Positions 1 to 12,468 of a DNA stretch of 64,000 nt are shown here, one piece after another (within the stretch, counting starts at the first letter, position 1; each line of letters opens with the position of its first letter). The stretch is from positions 2,973,550 through 3,037,549 of the forward strand of contig LNAC01000108.1 of the NCBI GenBank assembly GCA_002007465.1, given 5' to 3'. The DNA comes from Ailurus styani (taxonomy: Eukaryota > Chordata > Mammalia > Carnivora > Ailuridae). The notes beneath the pieces are model-generated. The model was given only the letters and a program-made list of their open reading frames with translations, made no database searches and was not told where the DNA came from. Made by a program: the position numbers and the translations under genes.

Positions 1-3000
1 TCCTGGCTGGACTCACTGGAAAGCTCCAGAGAAGGTCAGGACTCTGGGCTCCACAGCCCACAGCTTCTCCATTCCCCCTCCCGCTTCCTTCATCTAGGGC
101 ACACTCTCGCCCCATCGCCACCTGCGCGCTACATTCCCACGCCACACACCCCCGTCCACCGAATACCTTCACAGATGTCACCACGTTCCTGGAATCCCGC
201 ACTGCAGCTACAGCGGCCCACGGGCACCAGCCACTCACCATCGGCGCCACAGTGCATGCGCGGGGGGCTGCCGGGCTCCCCTTCTGAGTGCGCCACGCAC
301 GTTCCCGTCACCTCCACCAGCGTGGAGAAGGCGCTCTCGGCTGCGGTGGCCGGGAACGCCGCCAGGCCCCGCACCGTGGCGCGGCACTGCTTGTAGTAGA
401 CGCGCACGGAGACCAGCGCCACGCACGCGCCCACGTCCTGAAAGGCCAGGTGGAAACCCCGCCGGCTGAGCGGACCGATCTCCCGCACCTCCGTGTTCAG
501 CTTCATCTTGCGCTCGCCCAGGTCGCCCTGCGTGAAGCTCTCATCCGCCGCGATTGTATCGATCTTGCGGGGCCGGCTGCCACCTGGGCGGGGACGCCCG
601 CGCCCCAGGTCAGCCTCTGTTTCCAGGTAGTAGACGTTGAAAGTCTCCTTGCAGGTGCCGGCGGCGCCCGGGATGCTGCTGCAGTCGCGCAGCGTGAACT
701 GCAGCTCCACGAAGATGCGCTGCCCGCGGCCACGGCTGATCCAGCCAGTTTGCAACCAGTTGTCCTGGTTGGGCTCCAGCACGTTGCACACCTGGTATGT
801 GCGGATGGGACGGTCATGCTCGTCCACGCCGCTGATCTCCTCCCACTGGGGAGGAGAACAAAGATGCGGGAAGCTCAGAGCCAAGGCGCCCCCAGGAGGT
901 CGAGCCCTGGCGGTGACGAAAGCTGAAAACCCCCTTCCCCATCATCCCTCATTCTCCCTCCCCCCACCTCCGGCCCCTGAAATTATAAGATACAGAGCTG
1001 GGAGAGACGTTGGAGACAACGGAGCCCAATCCATAATTCTACAGGTGGGGAAACTGAGACTCCAGAGGGAGAGAGAGATTTGACTGGATATGAACGTGAG
1101 AGTTGGGAATGGTGCCTGAAGTCTCCTGGTTCTCCACCAGGTGCCCATTCAGGGACCAGGCTGCAGTCACACAGCCACATCTCCCTAGTTTCCAAGCCTC
1201 TTATAGGATTTTAAATCTTGCTTGTTCTGTCAACGCATCAATCAACAACACTGCTTAGAGGGTCTACTACATGCAAGCATTGTCCAGCATTGAGTCATCT
1301 AGATGATACATTTATGTTGCTAGACACAGCTAGTTTACCCCTCACTATCTTTTTTTTTTTTCATTTTCTTTCCTTCTTGGACTAACTAAAGACTCAACGT
1401 TTTCTAGTAGGCCACTCTGGCTTGAAGGCAGTGCTGCTGAAGACCACGTGCTCTGAGGAGAATCTTGTGCTGCTGTAACCACAAGGAGCAAAAGGATTTG
1501 AGTCCCAGACCACCAGAAGGTTCCTGGGACAGGAGAAGAAAGGTTACACTTACCCCATTACTTGGTAGTGCAGTCCAGCCCAGCTCAGCTTGGGAGGCTT
1601 TGGAATCCAGGAGGATGACTAGGGAGAAGGAAGAACAGAGATGTCAGAAAACCAGAAGGTCAGGAAGGTGGAAAGGACCCTTTTGTGAGTTCACTGTAAA
1701 TTTGCTGAGGGGATAGAGACAAATTTTTCTTTGCTGAGGGGACAGAGACATATCTTCCCATGAGGGGGTGGGGTGTGAGTATCTCAAGTCCAGAAAGAGG
1801 TAACCACAATGATTAGGGAAGGAGCCTGTATTAGTTTCCTGTAGCTGCTGTAACAAATCATCACAAACTCAGTGGCTTCAAAAACAGTAACTTATTCTTT
1901 TACAATTCTGGAGGTCAGAGGTTGGAAATCAGCTTCATTGGTCTAAAGTCGGGGTGTCAGCAGGACTGGCTCCATCTGTAGGTTCAGAGGGGAGAATCCG
2001 TTTCCACTGGAATTTTTCAGCTTCTACTACTCTCCTAGGTTCCTTGACTTGTGGCCACCTCCTCCATCTTCAAATTACATCTCTCTAATCTCCTTCAGTG
2101 ATCAAGTTGCTTTCTCCTTTGGCTCTGACTCCTCCTGCATCCTCTTATAAGGACCATTGTGATTACATCGGGGCTATCCAAATAATCCATGATAACTTCT
2201 CCATCTCAGGATCGCTACCCATATCTGCGAAGTCTTTTGCCATTTATTTTTTTTTAAAGATTTTATTTATTTATGACAGAGAGAGATTACAAGTAGGCAG
2301 AGAGAGGAGGAAGCAGGCTCCCTGCTGAGCAGAGAGCCCGATGCGGGCCTCGATCCCAGGACCCTGAGATCATGACCTGAGCCGAAGGCAGAGGCTTTAA
2401 CCCACTGAGCCACCCAGGCGCCCAGTCTTTTGCCATTTAGAATAACATTCACAGGTTCTGGGGATTAGGGTGTGGACATATTTGGGGAGTCATTATTCAG
2501 CCTGCCACAAAGTTCATGGAAGTACTCTAAGATTGTCTCTAAGATGGGGGTGGTGGTGTCAGTGAGCCCCGCACCCACCTTCCTAGGCTCCCTAAATTAC
2601 AACTAGAGTGCCAAGAGGGAGAAGGTGAATGTATTAAAGGATTTCTGCGTACATCCTGAATTCACTCATACTCAGGAGGTCTTCTGAGGTCTGAAGTCAC
2701 CAGGGATGGAAGAGACTTGAACCTTTTTAGTTTGACTTCCAGGGGCTCTGCGGAAAATGAGTTAAGAGACTCTTCGAGCAGCAGGAGAAATAAAAATCTC
2801 TTCTCTCCTCTGCTATCAGTGCCAATCCCAAAGAAGCCCTGGTCTGGACAGCACAACAGCAGCTCAGAGGCAGGAACCCAGGCTATCCTGAAGTCTTGGA
2901 AGATTACAAAGCTGGAGCTTAAACAAGGGGGCGGGGCTCCAAGGTGAGGGTCTCTAAGAGGGTTGGCTCCAGAGGCATCGGGACTGTAAGCAGGACCGCC

Positions 3001-3865
3001 GACAGCTTTCCCGATTGGGGTATAACTGACAGCACATCGGAACTACATACTGGAAAGCCTCAGAAATCCTGCGCACCAACCCCCCGGTCAGCGCTTCAGA
3101 TTCCAGCTCCTCAGGATTCCGCACCTGGATATGACGCCTCTGGACTCAGTTCAGTGTGCAGCTCCCCCAAATCCAGAATCAGAGGCAAGGCGCGGGCTCT
3201 GGTACCGCAGGCATCCCCAAGCTCAGCAACGCGGACCGCGTCGGGTAGCCTACGCTCCAAATTCAGCACTGCGGACAGTTCCCTCACCAGCACGTCGGGC
3301 TCCTCTCGGCCCCAGCCACCCCTTCCCCACCAGCGCGCCCCACCTCCTGTCTCGCTATTCGGGCTCCATCTCGTCGTCCCGTACTTCGATCTCACCTCCA
3401 CATCTTCCTGTCTCCTCTGCTCTCTTCATCTCCCCGCCCCCACACCTCCCACCTCCAGTCGCTCAGCCTGTCCGTCTCACCGGCCCCTGAACCGCCGCCT
3501 CTGGCTCCCACGGTTCCTGGGCTCTTTCTTCCCCAGCCTCCCAGGTCTCTAGCCCGATCTCCTCAATGCCCCTCTCTTTTCCATTGCTTAGCTGCCGTTT
3601 TCTCTGTCTCTTTAGTTCTTTGCTTCCCGCTGCCCGCTTGCTTCAAATCCCAATACAGACTCCAGTCTCTCTATACGACTCCTTCCCTCAAAACCCCAGT
3701 TCTCCAGCCCCTTATCTTCTGGCATCCCAAGCTCCAAGAACAGCCACCAGTCTCCTCACCTTCCTCAGCGGTCCCGGGCCTCCCTGGACCCAAAAGCAAC
3801 GCCAGACAGAGCGGCATCAGGCAGACGAACAGGCGCAGCGGATGTGGGCCGGCGCCGGTCTCCAT
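1..3865 (-). CDS. EPHA10: EPHA10, ephrin type-A receptor 10, 5' part (coding exons 1-3)
   Basis: This is the amino-terminal part of an Eph-family receptor on the minus strand; the gene continues past the left edge. Three exons join in phase (106 + 65 + 679 bases): a signal peptide, a short linker and the whole ephrin ligand-binding domain, followed by the start of the Cys-rich region. The translation closely follows human EPHA10 as I know it, including the EPHA10-type Arg/Gly/Pro-rich stretch in the binding domain. Eph receptors sit in the plasma membrane and bind ephrins on neighbouring cells; EPHA10 is known for a kinase-dead intracellular domain, which lies outside this window. The start is the first Met of a hydrophobic leader, at 3865. 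Introns are 2141 bases (3759-1619) and 708 bases (1553-846). Identity is very secure. Confidence 0.96.
167..845 (-). CDS. EPHA10: EPHA10 coding exon 3 (ligand-binding domain)
   Basis: A 679-base exon between acceptor CCCCAG|TGG (847-846) and donor GAAG|GTATTC (166-165). It begins [20 protein letters not shown], the hallmark first strand of the Eph ligand-binding jelly-roll, and runs to [17 protein letters not shown] at the start of the Cys-rich module. It ends with one base of a split codon, so it is in phase with a following exon outside the window. It is 15 bases longer than the usual 664-base EphA exon 3, consistent with the extra Arg/Gly/Pro-rich loop ([14 protein letters not shown]). Confidence 0.96.
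1554..1618 (-). CDS. EPHA10: EPHA10 coding exon 2 (65-base mini exon)
   Basis: This exon was found by translating the minus strand between a CTAG acceptor (1620-1619) and a GGG|GTAAGT donor (1553). It codes the linker [15 protein letters not shown] followed by TALPSNG. 65 bases is the classic length of Eph exon 2, and phases match both neighbours exactly (1 + 65 bases, ending in phase 0). Confidence 0.95.
1828..2515 (-). mobile_element. MLT1-type (ERVL-MaLR) LTR, antisense, split by a SINE
   Basis: The sequence starts tgtattagtttcctgtagct and proceeds through cacaaactcagtggcttc and ttctggaggtcagagg, which is the reverse complement of the 3' part of MLT1-type LTRs. It resumes after the SINE at 2424 with attcacaggttctggggatt. 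It is an old solo LTR fragment in EPHA10 intron 1. No coding capacity. The subfamily call is from memory of consensus sequences. Confidence 0.7.
2247..2423 (-). mobile_element. Carnivore tRNA-derived SINE, minus orientation
   Basis: Reads as the reverse complement of the SINE (tail ttttatttatttat first, tRNA-like head gagccacccaggcgccc last). It is flanked by the exact 16-base duplication agtcttttgccattta at 2231-2246 and 2424-2439. It lies inside the MLT1 LTR, so it is younger than the LTR. Confidence 0.95.
3760..3865 (-). CDS. EPHA10: EPHA10 coding exon 1 (start codon, signal peptide)
   Basis: The exon codes 35 residues plus one base. ATG is at 3865-3863. The leader begins [10 protein letters not shown] and contains a hydrophobic core (LCLALLLG), typical of a secretory signal peptide; the mature start is probably near the AEE end. 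The donor reads GAAG|GTGAGG at 3760/3759. The split codon is completed by exon 2 to give Val. Confidence 0.95.
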
Positions 3866-4200
3866 GGTCCGCAGACCGAGCTGTCAGTGCGGCGGCGGCT
3901 CAAGCCGCGCCAGCCCCAGCACCGCTGAGCAGTGCCCCCAGACCCTAGCGCCTGCTGGGGGCGGGATCTCGCTGGTTACCATCATCCACGGGGACCAATC
4001 ACTAGGCACCGCCGCGGGAGGTCCACCAATCCTCGCCAGCAGAAGGTGGAGGGGTGGAGTTTCATAGGCCAGGGGCGGAACAGCTAAATGGAGGGGGGAA
4101 GGAAGGGGTCCCGCCAGTCTCCAAACGTGGGGGTGGGGCAGCGCTGAGCGCTGGCCTGGCTCCTGGGGAGGAAGATGAGCCGGCGACGATGGCCCAGAGC
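3866..4200 (-). promoter_or_regulatory. EPHA10: EPHA10 5'UTR/promoter region, CpG-rich
   Basis: Directly above the EPHA10 ATG the sequence is GC-rich with many CpGs. It has two CCAAT boxes (3995-3999, 4026-4030; inverted relative to the gene) and GC-box-like motifs (gggggcggga near 3958, aggggcgga near 4071). No TATA box is obvious. The transcription start is not determined. The CpG-rich zone also spreads into intron 1 (about 3160-3865). Confidence 0.6.
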
Positions 4201-4470
4201 GCAAAACCTTAGCCTCTCATCCCTGAGAAGTAGACAATGTGGGCGTGGCTTGAGGAGGGGTGAACCTCGGGGAGGCAGCGACACTTGCAGCCTCTGAGCT
4301 AGCCTGGAAGCTCCCTTGTTCCCAGGACTTGCAAGGGATTTTGAAGCCTGATGTCCTAACCCCAAGCTCTGGGGAGTTCCTCTATCTCCCAGCTCTTGGC
4401 TTCTTCCTATGTCTGCGTCTCCCGGCGTCTCCTAGCTCGATCCCGCCCCCTTCTCTCCCCGCCCTCCAAG

Positions 4471-4474
<4 letters not shown>

Positions 4475-4520
<46 letters not shown>
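4475..4520. repeat. (CA)n microsatellite upstream of EPHA10
   Basis: Pure CA dinucleotides, about 23 units, followed by a short interrupted second block to about 4529. It is about 600 bases above the EPHA10 ATG. Confidence 0.95.
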
Positions 4521-4521
<1 letters not shown>

Positions 4522-4529
4522 CACACACA

Positions 4530-7500
4530 CCGGCTGGAGGAAGGGGCTAAGCCCGACCCTGGGAGCTACTCGAGAAAGGAGAGCGAAGTGGGAGACGGAG
4601 TCCCACCCTACCAGCAGCGCTTACGAGGTTGGGAAAACATGTGGACGCCTAGATGGGGTTGGTGGTAGATTTTGCGTGAACGATTGGTTCTCGGGTTCTC
4701 GCTCTTGCTGCCGGGACACAGGCAGCACTCTGCACAACTACCCTTTCCCCCGGTCTGCTCAGAGCCTGGAGTTCCCCCCCTTTGGCAATCCCTCTCCGCC
4801 CATCCCAGGGGAATGGTGAGGAGCTCAGCAGCCGGGATTCCGAGGCGTCTGCGAGACAGGCGGACCAAGCCTCACAGAGTTCAACCAGCGCTGGAGAAGC
4901 TGCAAGGAAACGTGGAACACGACCTCTGTCTAGTGAAGGTCATTTATGAGCAAGCTGAGGGTTTAAGGCGTTGGTGGTGGGAAGGGCTGAAACCCTCCAG
5001 GACGAGGGAGGCGGCTATTGAGCGCCACCATCTGGGCTGAACTTGAGCAGACAAAGCTCCACCCACCCTGTAGCTTTTCAGTGTTTTCTTGGGGGAACCA
5101 ACCCTTCTGCTTTTGGAAGCTAAAGTACCTGGAGAACCCTTGAAAATCATTGAGTCCTGTGTCTACATGACCTGCGTGGCTTGACTGTGCATTTTGTATA
5201 TATGTGTTCCCTATCCTCCCAACTAACACTCCCCGAGCGCTGTGCTCTGTGCTGAAAATATCTGGGTGACTCTGTCTCTGCCACAGTCCATACCTCCTTG
5301 AGCACCAAGAATAATGAAATTATTCTACGTGGCATCGTAGAATACTGGTCATTTACAAGCTGCTTTCATGTGTCATTCGGTGCGTGCGTGCGTGTGTGTG
5401 TGTGTGTACGTGCCCCTAGTATGTGTATATGCACACTTGGTCGCTCACAGACATACTTGCTGGACAGCAGCAGTAGGAGGAGTGGCTGGGAGGAGTCGGA
5501 CTCCTTTGTCGGTAGAAAGAAAGGTTATCAGGAGGGGCTGGGGCTCAGACACCGCAGGAGACTGAAGCCTGCTGAGGAAGCAGAAGGAGGTGTGGCATCT
5601 GGCAGGTTCTTGGATGCAGGCGGGGTCTTCAAAATCAGATCTACCTGAAGAAGGGCTCATACACACACACTCCCACCTCTTTCCATCTTCATTCTTCTCA
5701 CGCTGGGTTTTCCCCTCCCCCTCTACCCCCAGCGTTGGGAGTTGGTATTTTTAGAAGCTGCTTAGAGACCCAGGACTCCTTTCATTTCAAAATGAGTACT
5801 CACTCTATTACGCCTCACCCTTCTCTTCAAAACAAGGTCCCATCCCCTATGCAGTCTTAAGGGGCCAGTCATGGCTTCTTACCTGAGCTCCAGGGACTTC
5901 AGCCCAGAGGTTCTGACCCTTATGTGCTAACACAAAATGCAAACTCCTTGTGAGCCTTGGAAGGATCTTTCAGGAGCTAAGCATATGGGGGAAATTATCT
6001 GGGGAAAACCATATAGAATGCCCCAACAAACCTCTGGCTGTCAGGAGTCTGGTTCCCACTCCACCACCACACATACACGCAAGCTCCTTGGGTCTTGTGG
6101 AAATTGCAGATTGAGATCTTAGCAATGGGGGAAAGAAGAGGAAAAGAATTGAAACAATCCTTTTCTTTCTTCCTCTGAACAATTCATTTATAATAAAACC
6201 AGAACGGAGAACCCTCAGTGTATGAGGATGTATGCAAATCAGCAAGACCTTAAGAGTTACTCCAAGGTAAACTCCACTCTACCAGGTGACTGTGGAATAG
6301 ACACCTAAGTGAAGATACTCAAAAGGACCTTAGAAGGAAACTAAGCCATGGCTTACTGTGAACGTTAGGTGCTGGGGTCCAGTCAACTAAGAGCTAAGTT
6401 AGATCCTTTCCTGGAATAGCGAGCTTGAGAGTCAGATGGGGGTGGGGTTTTGGCGAGGTGCTGAACTGTGAGACTGTGAGCCAGAGGGCAGATCTCAGCC
6501 TTTTAAATTTTTCTGTCCATGGTGCTGAACCCACTAAAGTCTGGACCCTCCATTTTCAACCAGACCTGGGACCTCTCCCTTGCCAGGACTTGCTGCATGT
6601 TCCTCCAGCCTGTAACCCAGATCCAGCCATGTGAGGCTTCAGAAGACAAGCAGCTTTACTCCATGGGGTAGGAGTGGAGGGGCCTGGAACCCGTCTGGAG
6701 ACTCCTATTTTCTCTTCTACTTCTCCCAAAGCCCATATGAGGTAGTATAGAAAGGATCCTTCTCTCTTCTTCTACTTCACAATCTGCAGAATGATGCAGA
6801 GAACACCTACTGGAGTTGAGCAGCTTAACTCAACATCCAAATATTTAGAAGTGATCTTCCGAGGAGCAGATCCAACTTTAGTGCATCTCCAAGCTACTGG
6901 AAGTTACAAATTAAGGGGCTGAAAATTTTATCTTTTCCTTTTGCACAAATCCAGAAAGTACTTTCATCCTGGCTGAACAGAAAAGACTATCTCCTCCATG
7001 GAGAAGACTAAGATTGCTGCAGGGAAATCAGGGTCAAGCCCTGTCTTCAACAAAGAAGACAAGGAGGGAGCAAAGAACACTGGTGAGCACTACTGCTCAA
7101 AGGGACATTTCCAACTTGTCTCTTTCCTACTCCATTCTATCCCCTACTCCTAAGCTTAAGAAAAAATAAACACACCCAAGGTGAATTGTTTTCTAGGACA
7201 ATACACTCACAGGCAAAGTTAAGATGGAGGTTATATACAAATGTTTGTATTGTATTTTTCTAAAATAAAGGAAATATAAAACAATTTATTGACTTTGAAA
7301 ATTAAGCAGCAAAGACCTTTCATTATCAAACACAACCATTTAGACTTTATGATGCTCTACTTTCTCCTCTGTGGAATAAGAATGAAAACATTTCAGAGTT
7401 ATTGTGAAGTCAGAATATAATTTATTTGTATGGCCCAACACACAGCATTTGGCACGTTGTTCTGGTATAATTTATTATTTAACCTCATGGTTAATTAAGG

Positions 7501-8403
7501 TGAAAACAGAAAGAAAAAAGGAAAGGATGAAGGAAGGTTAGGTGGTGAGATAGGAGGAGAGAGAGGTAGAATTAGAGAGAGAGTCATAGAGGAAAATAAT
7601 GAAGGATAAAGAAGGAGACAGTCTGTTGAGATGAATGTGGCTAGAAAGCACAAGAGCCTGAAAGAAATGTGCTTGAACAGACAGGAGTGTCATGAGGGCA
7701 GGCTGGCTGGCCAGCTGCCAAGTGACCTCAGAGGTAACACTTACCTTCGTGAATTAATCATGGTCCAGGATCATCAACTTGACTTTAGCAGCATTAAGGA
7801 AGAACCTATGTGTTGGAAGGTTGGAAAGTAGATTGTAACTAACTCAGCTCTGATCCTGCTATCTGAGCCAAAGAACCAATGAATTAATACTCAGTGAGAA
7901 ATGGAACTGCCAAAGGAGTCAGAAGTCTCACGTTGCCATGTCCAGCAAATTCGTCCCTTGTAAGAAAATATGCACAGGAAGCCAATTTATTATGTGAAGC
8001 CTGCTTTGAGAGTTTAAGGGGAAGCAGTTGGATGGTTTAAATATTTGATGGCATCAGGCCCTGGTAGTCTTGTGCCTCCAAATTCCCAGTAGGGATAAAC
8101 CTTCCAGTGGCACCTCAGTGACTGTACTAAGGGCCAGGGCTTGGAATGGGATCTATCAACAAAGGCTTCTCTGACTTACTTTAAAATCATAATTTCATTT
8201 CTGAGGAGCTCATTTTAAGATTGAAGCAGCCCTTTTAAATGTAAGTGACCAGAGTAATATAAACTCATAAAGGTTTTATAAGTAAAAAGCAAAAATATCC
8301 ATAAGGATATCCAAAAGTAAAGATATACCACCCCCATATAGTCCCATTTCAAATTTTAAACCTGTTAACAGATTGATATGTACCCTTCCTGATATTTTCT
8401 ATG

Positions 8404-8404
<1 letters not shown>
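4530..8404. other. Gene-free upstream flank of EPHA10
   Basis: I see no gene here. Short frames exist on both strands but none has recognisable protein content or splice logic. It contains a TGCG/TG run at 5380-5408 and a purine-rich (GA) stretch at about 7500-7620. The rest looks unique and AT-leaning. Confidence 0.6.

Positions 8405-8452
<48 letters not shown>
8405..8452. repeat. (AC)n microsatellite
   Basis: Pure AC dinucleotides, 24 units, no interruptions. Likely polymorphic. Confidence 0.95.
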
Positions 8453-8454
<2 letters not shown>

Positions 8455-9935
8455 CTTACAGAAAATGAATATATTGGTTAGTGAGGTAAACACTGTTGAT
8501 TATCCAGTATCTTTTCCCTTTCATATTTTTCATTACTGAGAAAACCTCAATTTTGTTTGGATGTTCACAGTCCTTTGCTCAGAGAAGATAACCCTCTCTC
8601 CTAGTTCAGGGATGAATAAAGATTGTTATTGACTAATCACTGTCATCCCACTCCATGTGCCAAGGTTGCCATAGGCATGGGTATGTGATACAACCCTGGC
8701 CTTCTGAACTAGGGATTCTAGAAAAGGTTTTCTCTCCTAATAAAAAGAATTGTGTAGGGGTGTCTTGGTGACTGAGTTGGTTAAACACTGGGATTGTGGT
8801 AAAGTATTAGCTGATCACCAAATCTGGATATTCTAAAAAGGAATGCAGTTGAGATCCTAGAACTAAAAAATACTATAACAGCATGTAACACAATAGATGG
8901 ATCTAACATAAGATTAGACACAATAAATCCTAGGATTAATAAGCTGGAAGATCAGTCAGTATAAAATATCCATACTGAAGTGTGTGGAGAGAGAAAAGAA
9001 TATAAAATTATAGATAAGAGACTAGGAGACATATGGGACATGTTGAATAAGCCTAAGTATATGGAAATGGAAAGAGAGAAGAGAGAACGGGAAAGAAGAA
9101 ATATCTGAAGAGAGGGTAATTGAAAAATTTCTAAAACTGATGAAAGACATCAAGACATATACTCAAGAAGTGTCATCGATCCCAAGCAGGATTAATGCAA
9201 AGAAAACAACACCTAAACACCTTATAATAAAACTGCTAAAAACCAAAGACAAAGAAAATAAAACCTAAAAGTAGCTTGAGTGACAAAAAAAACCACACAT
9301 TACCTTCAAAGGAAGAACATTGAGAGTAACAACTGACTCCCCAACATAAATGATAAAATCAAGAAAATGATGGAATGGCATCTTTAAAGTGCTGAAAGAA
9401 AATATGGTTAATCTAAAATTCTATACCCAGTGAAAATATCCTTCAAAAATGAAAGAAAAATACATGTTTTCAAATAATCAAAACCTGAGAAAAATTTTTC
9501 ATCCATAGATCCACACTAAAAGAAATACTAAGGGGACTTTTTCAAGCAGAATGAAAATAAACCAAAAGAAAGTATGACTCTGCAGGAAGAAATAAAGAGC
9601 AACAGAAAAGAATAAACATATGGGTTTATCCTTTACCCATATGAGCAATGACTGTATAAAGCAATAATATCTTGTGGAGTTTTAAGCATACGTAAAATTA
9701 ACCCACACCACAGAAATAGTACACACTGTGGGAACAGGTGAATAGAGTTAACATATTTTAAGATACTTGCATTGTTCAGGAAGTGGTGAAAGAATTAATT
9801 TACATTAAACTTAAACAAGTCAAGAATACATGCTATAATCAGCATGGTAATCATGGAAAAATAGTAAATATATATATTACTAAAAAGCTACTGTAGGGCA
9901 ATAATGGAATAATAAAACCAAACCCAAAAAAAGGT

Positions 9936-10122
9936 GTTTTTTTTTAAAGATTTGATACATAGAGAAAGCTCAAGCAGGGGGAACAGCAAGCAGAGGAAGA
10001 GAGAGAAACAGGGTCCTGCCCAGCAAGGAGCTGGATGGGATGCGGGGCTCCATCCCAGGACCCTGGGATCATGACCGGAGCCAAAGGCAGACGCTTAACC
10101 AACTGAGCCACTCAGGTGCCCC
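9936..10122 (-). mobile_element. Carnivore SINE, minus orientation
   Basis: Tail-side poly-T then the SINE body in reverse complement, ending gagccactcaggtgcccc. It is flanked by short A-rich duplications (aaaaaaaggt). Inserted in the old L1. Confidence 0.85.
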
Positions 10123-10326
10123 ACAAAAAAAGGTTTATAGGATGATAGGAAAAAGGAACATAGAACATGTGGGAGAAAAAGAAAACAAATACTATAATAT
10201 CTTGAAACTCAAATGTATAAATAGCTATTAAATATAAGTGAAGTAAATACCCTATTAAAAAACAAAAATTGTCAAATTGTTTTTTAGAAAGCAACTCTAT
10301 ACTGCTTTAAAAAAATCATATACATA

Positions 10327-10520
10327 GGGGTTCCTGGGTGGCTCAGTTGGTTGGGCATTGGACTCTTGATTTTGGCTTAGGTCATGATCTAAAGATCATG
10401 AGATCGAGTCCTGTGTTGGACTCCGTGTGGGGTACGGAGCCTGCTTGAGATTATCTCTCTCCCTCTCCCTCTGCCCCTACACACCCCCTTTCTCTCCACT
10501 CTAAAAACAAGCAAACAAAC
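10327..10520 (+). mobile_element. Carnivore SINE, plus orientation
   Basis: Begins ggggttcctgggtggctcag (tRNA-like head with A/B-box-like segments), then ggtcatgatct and a CT-rich region. It ends in an A-rich caaacaaac tail. Moderately diverged. Confidence 0.85.
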
Positions 10521-10883
10521 AAAAACCAAAAATTCTTACATATAAGGATTTGGATATGTTAAAGACATGTTATACAAACAGTAACTAAAAGACAATCAAT
10601 GAAGTAAAAGTATTATACGAATTAGACTTTAAGGCAAAAAGCATTATTAAATGCTATATGATGAATAAAATGTCAATGACTAGGAAGATATAACAATTCT
10701 AACTTTATTTACACCTAGTAACATAGCCTTAAAATATATAAAAGCACAACACACCACACCTCCACACCTGCAGTATAAAAACTGATTCTTGGGAATCCAG
10801 GAAAAGAGATTTTGGGCAAAAGAATGAACATGGAAGACAAGGTGTACCCAGTGATATGAACATAGCACAAGAGTATCACTCAG

Positions 10884-11421
10884 CATTATCAACTGTAGCC
10901 CAAATGTCCATCAACAGATGAATGGATAAAGAAGATGTGGTATATCTACAATGGAATATTACTCAGCCATCAAAAAGAATGAAATCTTGCCATTTGCAAC
11001 AATGTGGATGGAAGTAGAGTGTCTTATGCTAAGCAAAATAAGTCAGTCATAGAAAGACAAATACCGTATGATCTCACTCATATGTGGAATTTAAGCAAGA
11101 AAACAGATGAACATATGGGAAGGGGGGAAAGAAAAAAAGGAGAGAGGGAAACAAGCCATAAGCAACTCTTAACAATACAGAACAAACGGAGGGTTGATGG
11201 AGGAAGGTTGGTGAGGGATGGGCTAGATGGGTGTTGGGGATAAAGGAGGGCACTTGTTATGATGAGTGCTGGGTGTTTTATGTAAGTAATGAATCACTAA
11301 ATTCTACTCCAGAAAACAATATTGCACTGTATGCTAAATTTAAATTGAAAACTTCAAATCACAATATAAGTTAAAAAATAAAATGAATAAAAATAAAGAA
11401 AAAGATAAATAGTAGAAAAAA
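10884..11421 (+). mobile_element. 5'-truncated young LINE-1, 3' end
   Basis: Contains the L1 ORF2 end and 3'UTR motif series (ccaaatgtccatcaacagat, gaatattactcagccatcaa, tatgatctcactcatatgtg, ggagggcacttgttatgatg), closer to consensus than the neighbouring L1. It ends in an A-rich tail (11371-11421). It is flanked by a near-perfect 15-base duplication: aagagtatcactcag (10869-10883) and aagaatatcacttag (11422-11436). Confidence 0.88.
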
Positions 11422-11668
11422 AAGAATATCACTTAGTGTAATTAACTGCTTGCTGCTATAACAGACAAATCCCCCCCAAATTTCAATGACCTAATTCAAC
11501 GAATTTATTTTTAGCTTTCATTACATATTCACTGTGGCTTAGTAGGGACTCTGCTTCATTCACCATCCTCAGGGGGAAGAAACTGAGAGAAGCTTTAACA
11601 TGTTGACCCTGTAGAATCAGGAACATGTAATGGGGGAAGAGGAAGGTGTATAAGACACGCAAAATTCT

Positions 11669-11846
11669 TTTTTTAAAGGTTTTATTTATTTATTTGACAC
11701 AGAGAGAGCACAAGTAGGGGGAGCAGGAGAATGAGAAGCAGGCTTCCCACTGAACAGGGAGCCAGATGCGGGGCTCTATCCCAGGACCCTGGGATCATGA
11801 CCTGAGCTGAAGGCAGACACAACTGACTAAGCCACCCAGGCGCCCC
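11669..11846 (-). mobile_element. Carnivore SINE, minus orientation
   Basis: Reverse-complement SINE from ttttatttatttatttgaca to ccacccaggcgcccc. A diverged duplication lies at about 11652-11668 and 11847-11864. Confidence 0.9.
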
Positions 11847-12169
11847 AAGACACATAAAGTTCTTAACTATATCACCTCAGAAGTAACACAAGTCATTTCT
11901 GCCCAAAGTTCATTGGCTAGGTCCATTCACATGGCTCTATTCTTATTTCAAGGAGAATGGGAAATGTAGGGGAACATATGGAATATTTGGTGGACACACT
12001 GTTACAGGAATTTACCAGCTCCTTAGAGGAAAATACAGTCAACCCTTGAACATGCTGGCATAAGGGATGTCAGCCCCTTGTACCATTGAAAATCTGTGTA
12101 TAACTCTTGACCAAAAACTTAACTAATAGCATACTATTGACCAGAAGCCTTACCAATAACACAACCTGT

Positions 12170-12357
12170 ATTTTTTTAAAGATTAATGTATTTATTTTAG
12201 AGAGGGGAAGGGGCAGAGGGAGAGGAAGGAAGAGCCCCAAGCTGACTCCACACTGAGCGTGGAGCCCATTGTGGGGCTTGATCCCACCACCCTGAGATCA
12301 GGACCTGAGCCAAAACCAAGAGTCAGGTACTTAACTGACTGCACCACCCAGGGGCCC
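12170..12357 (-). mobile_element. Diverged carnivore SINE in Tigger, minus orientation
   Basis: Reverse-complement SINE with a tail of ttttttaaagattaatg and a head end of caccacccaggggccc. It is flanked by aacacaacctg/aacacaaactg, an imperfect duplication. Confidence 0.85.
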
Positions 12358-12468
12358 TAACACAAACTGTTGATTAACACATATTTTGTATGTTATATGT
12401 ATTATATACTGTATTTTTTTCAATAAAGTAAGCTAGAGGAAAGAAATGTTATTAAGGAAATCATAAGA

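Larger units (their letters stand above)
8815..10770 (+). mobile_element. Old LINE-1 remnant (ORF1/ORF2 region), interrupted by SINEs
   Basis: Stretches such as tggcatctttaaagtgctga and aaatatccttcaaaaatgaa (9370-9450) and aagatataacaattctaa (10685-10702) match conserved mammalian L1 coding segments on the plus strand. All frames are broken. Two SINEs (9936-10122, 10327-10520) interrupt it, and a decayed SINE head of about 45 bases lies just before it (8757-8800). Outer limits are approximate. Confidence 0.7.

Noticed and set aside
2944..3552. 202-codon plus-strand frame in EPHA10 intron 1
   Set aside because: The predicted protein is Ser/Pro/Arg-rich low complexity from CpG-rich DNA, and no domain is seen. 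Likely chance.
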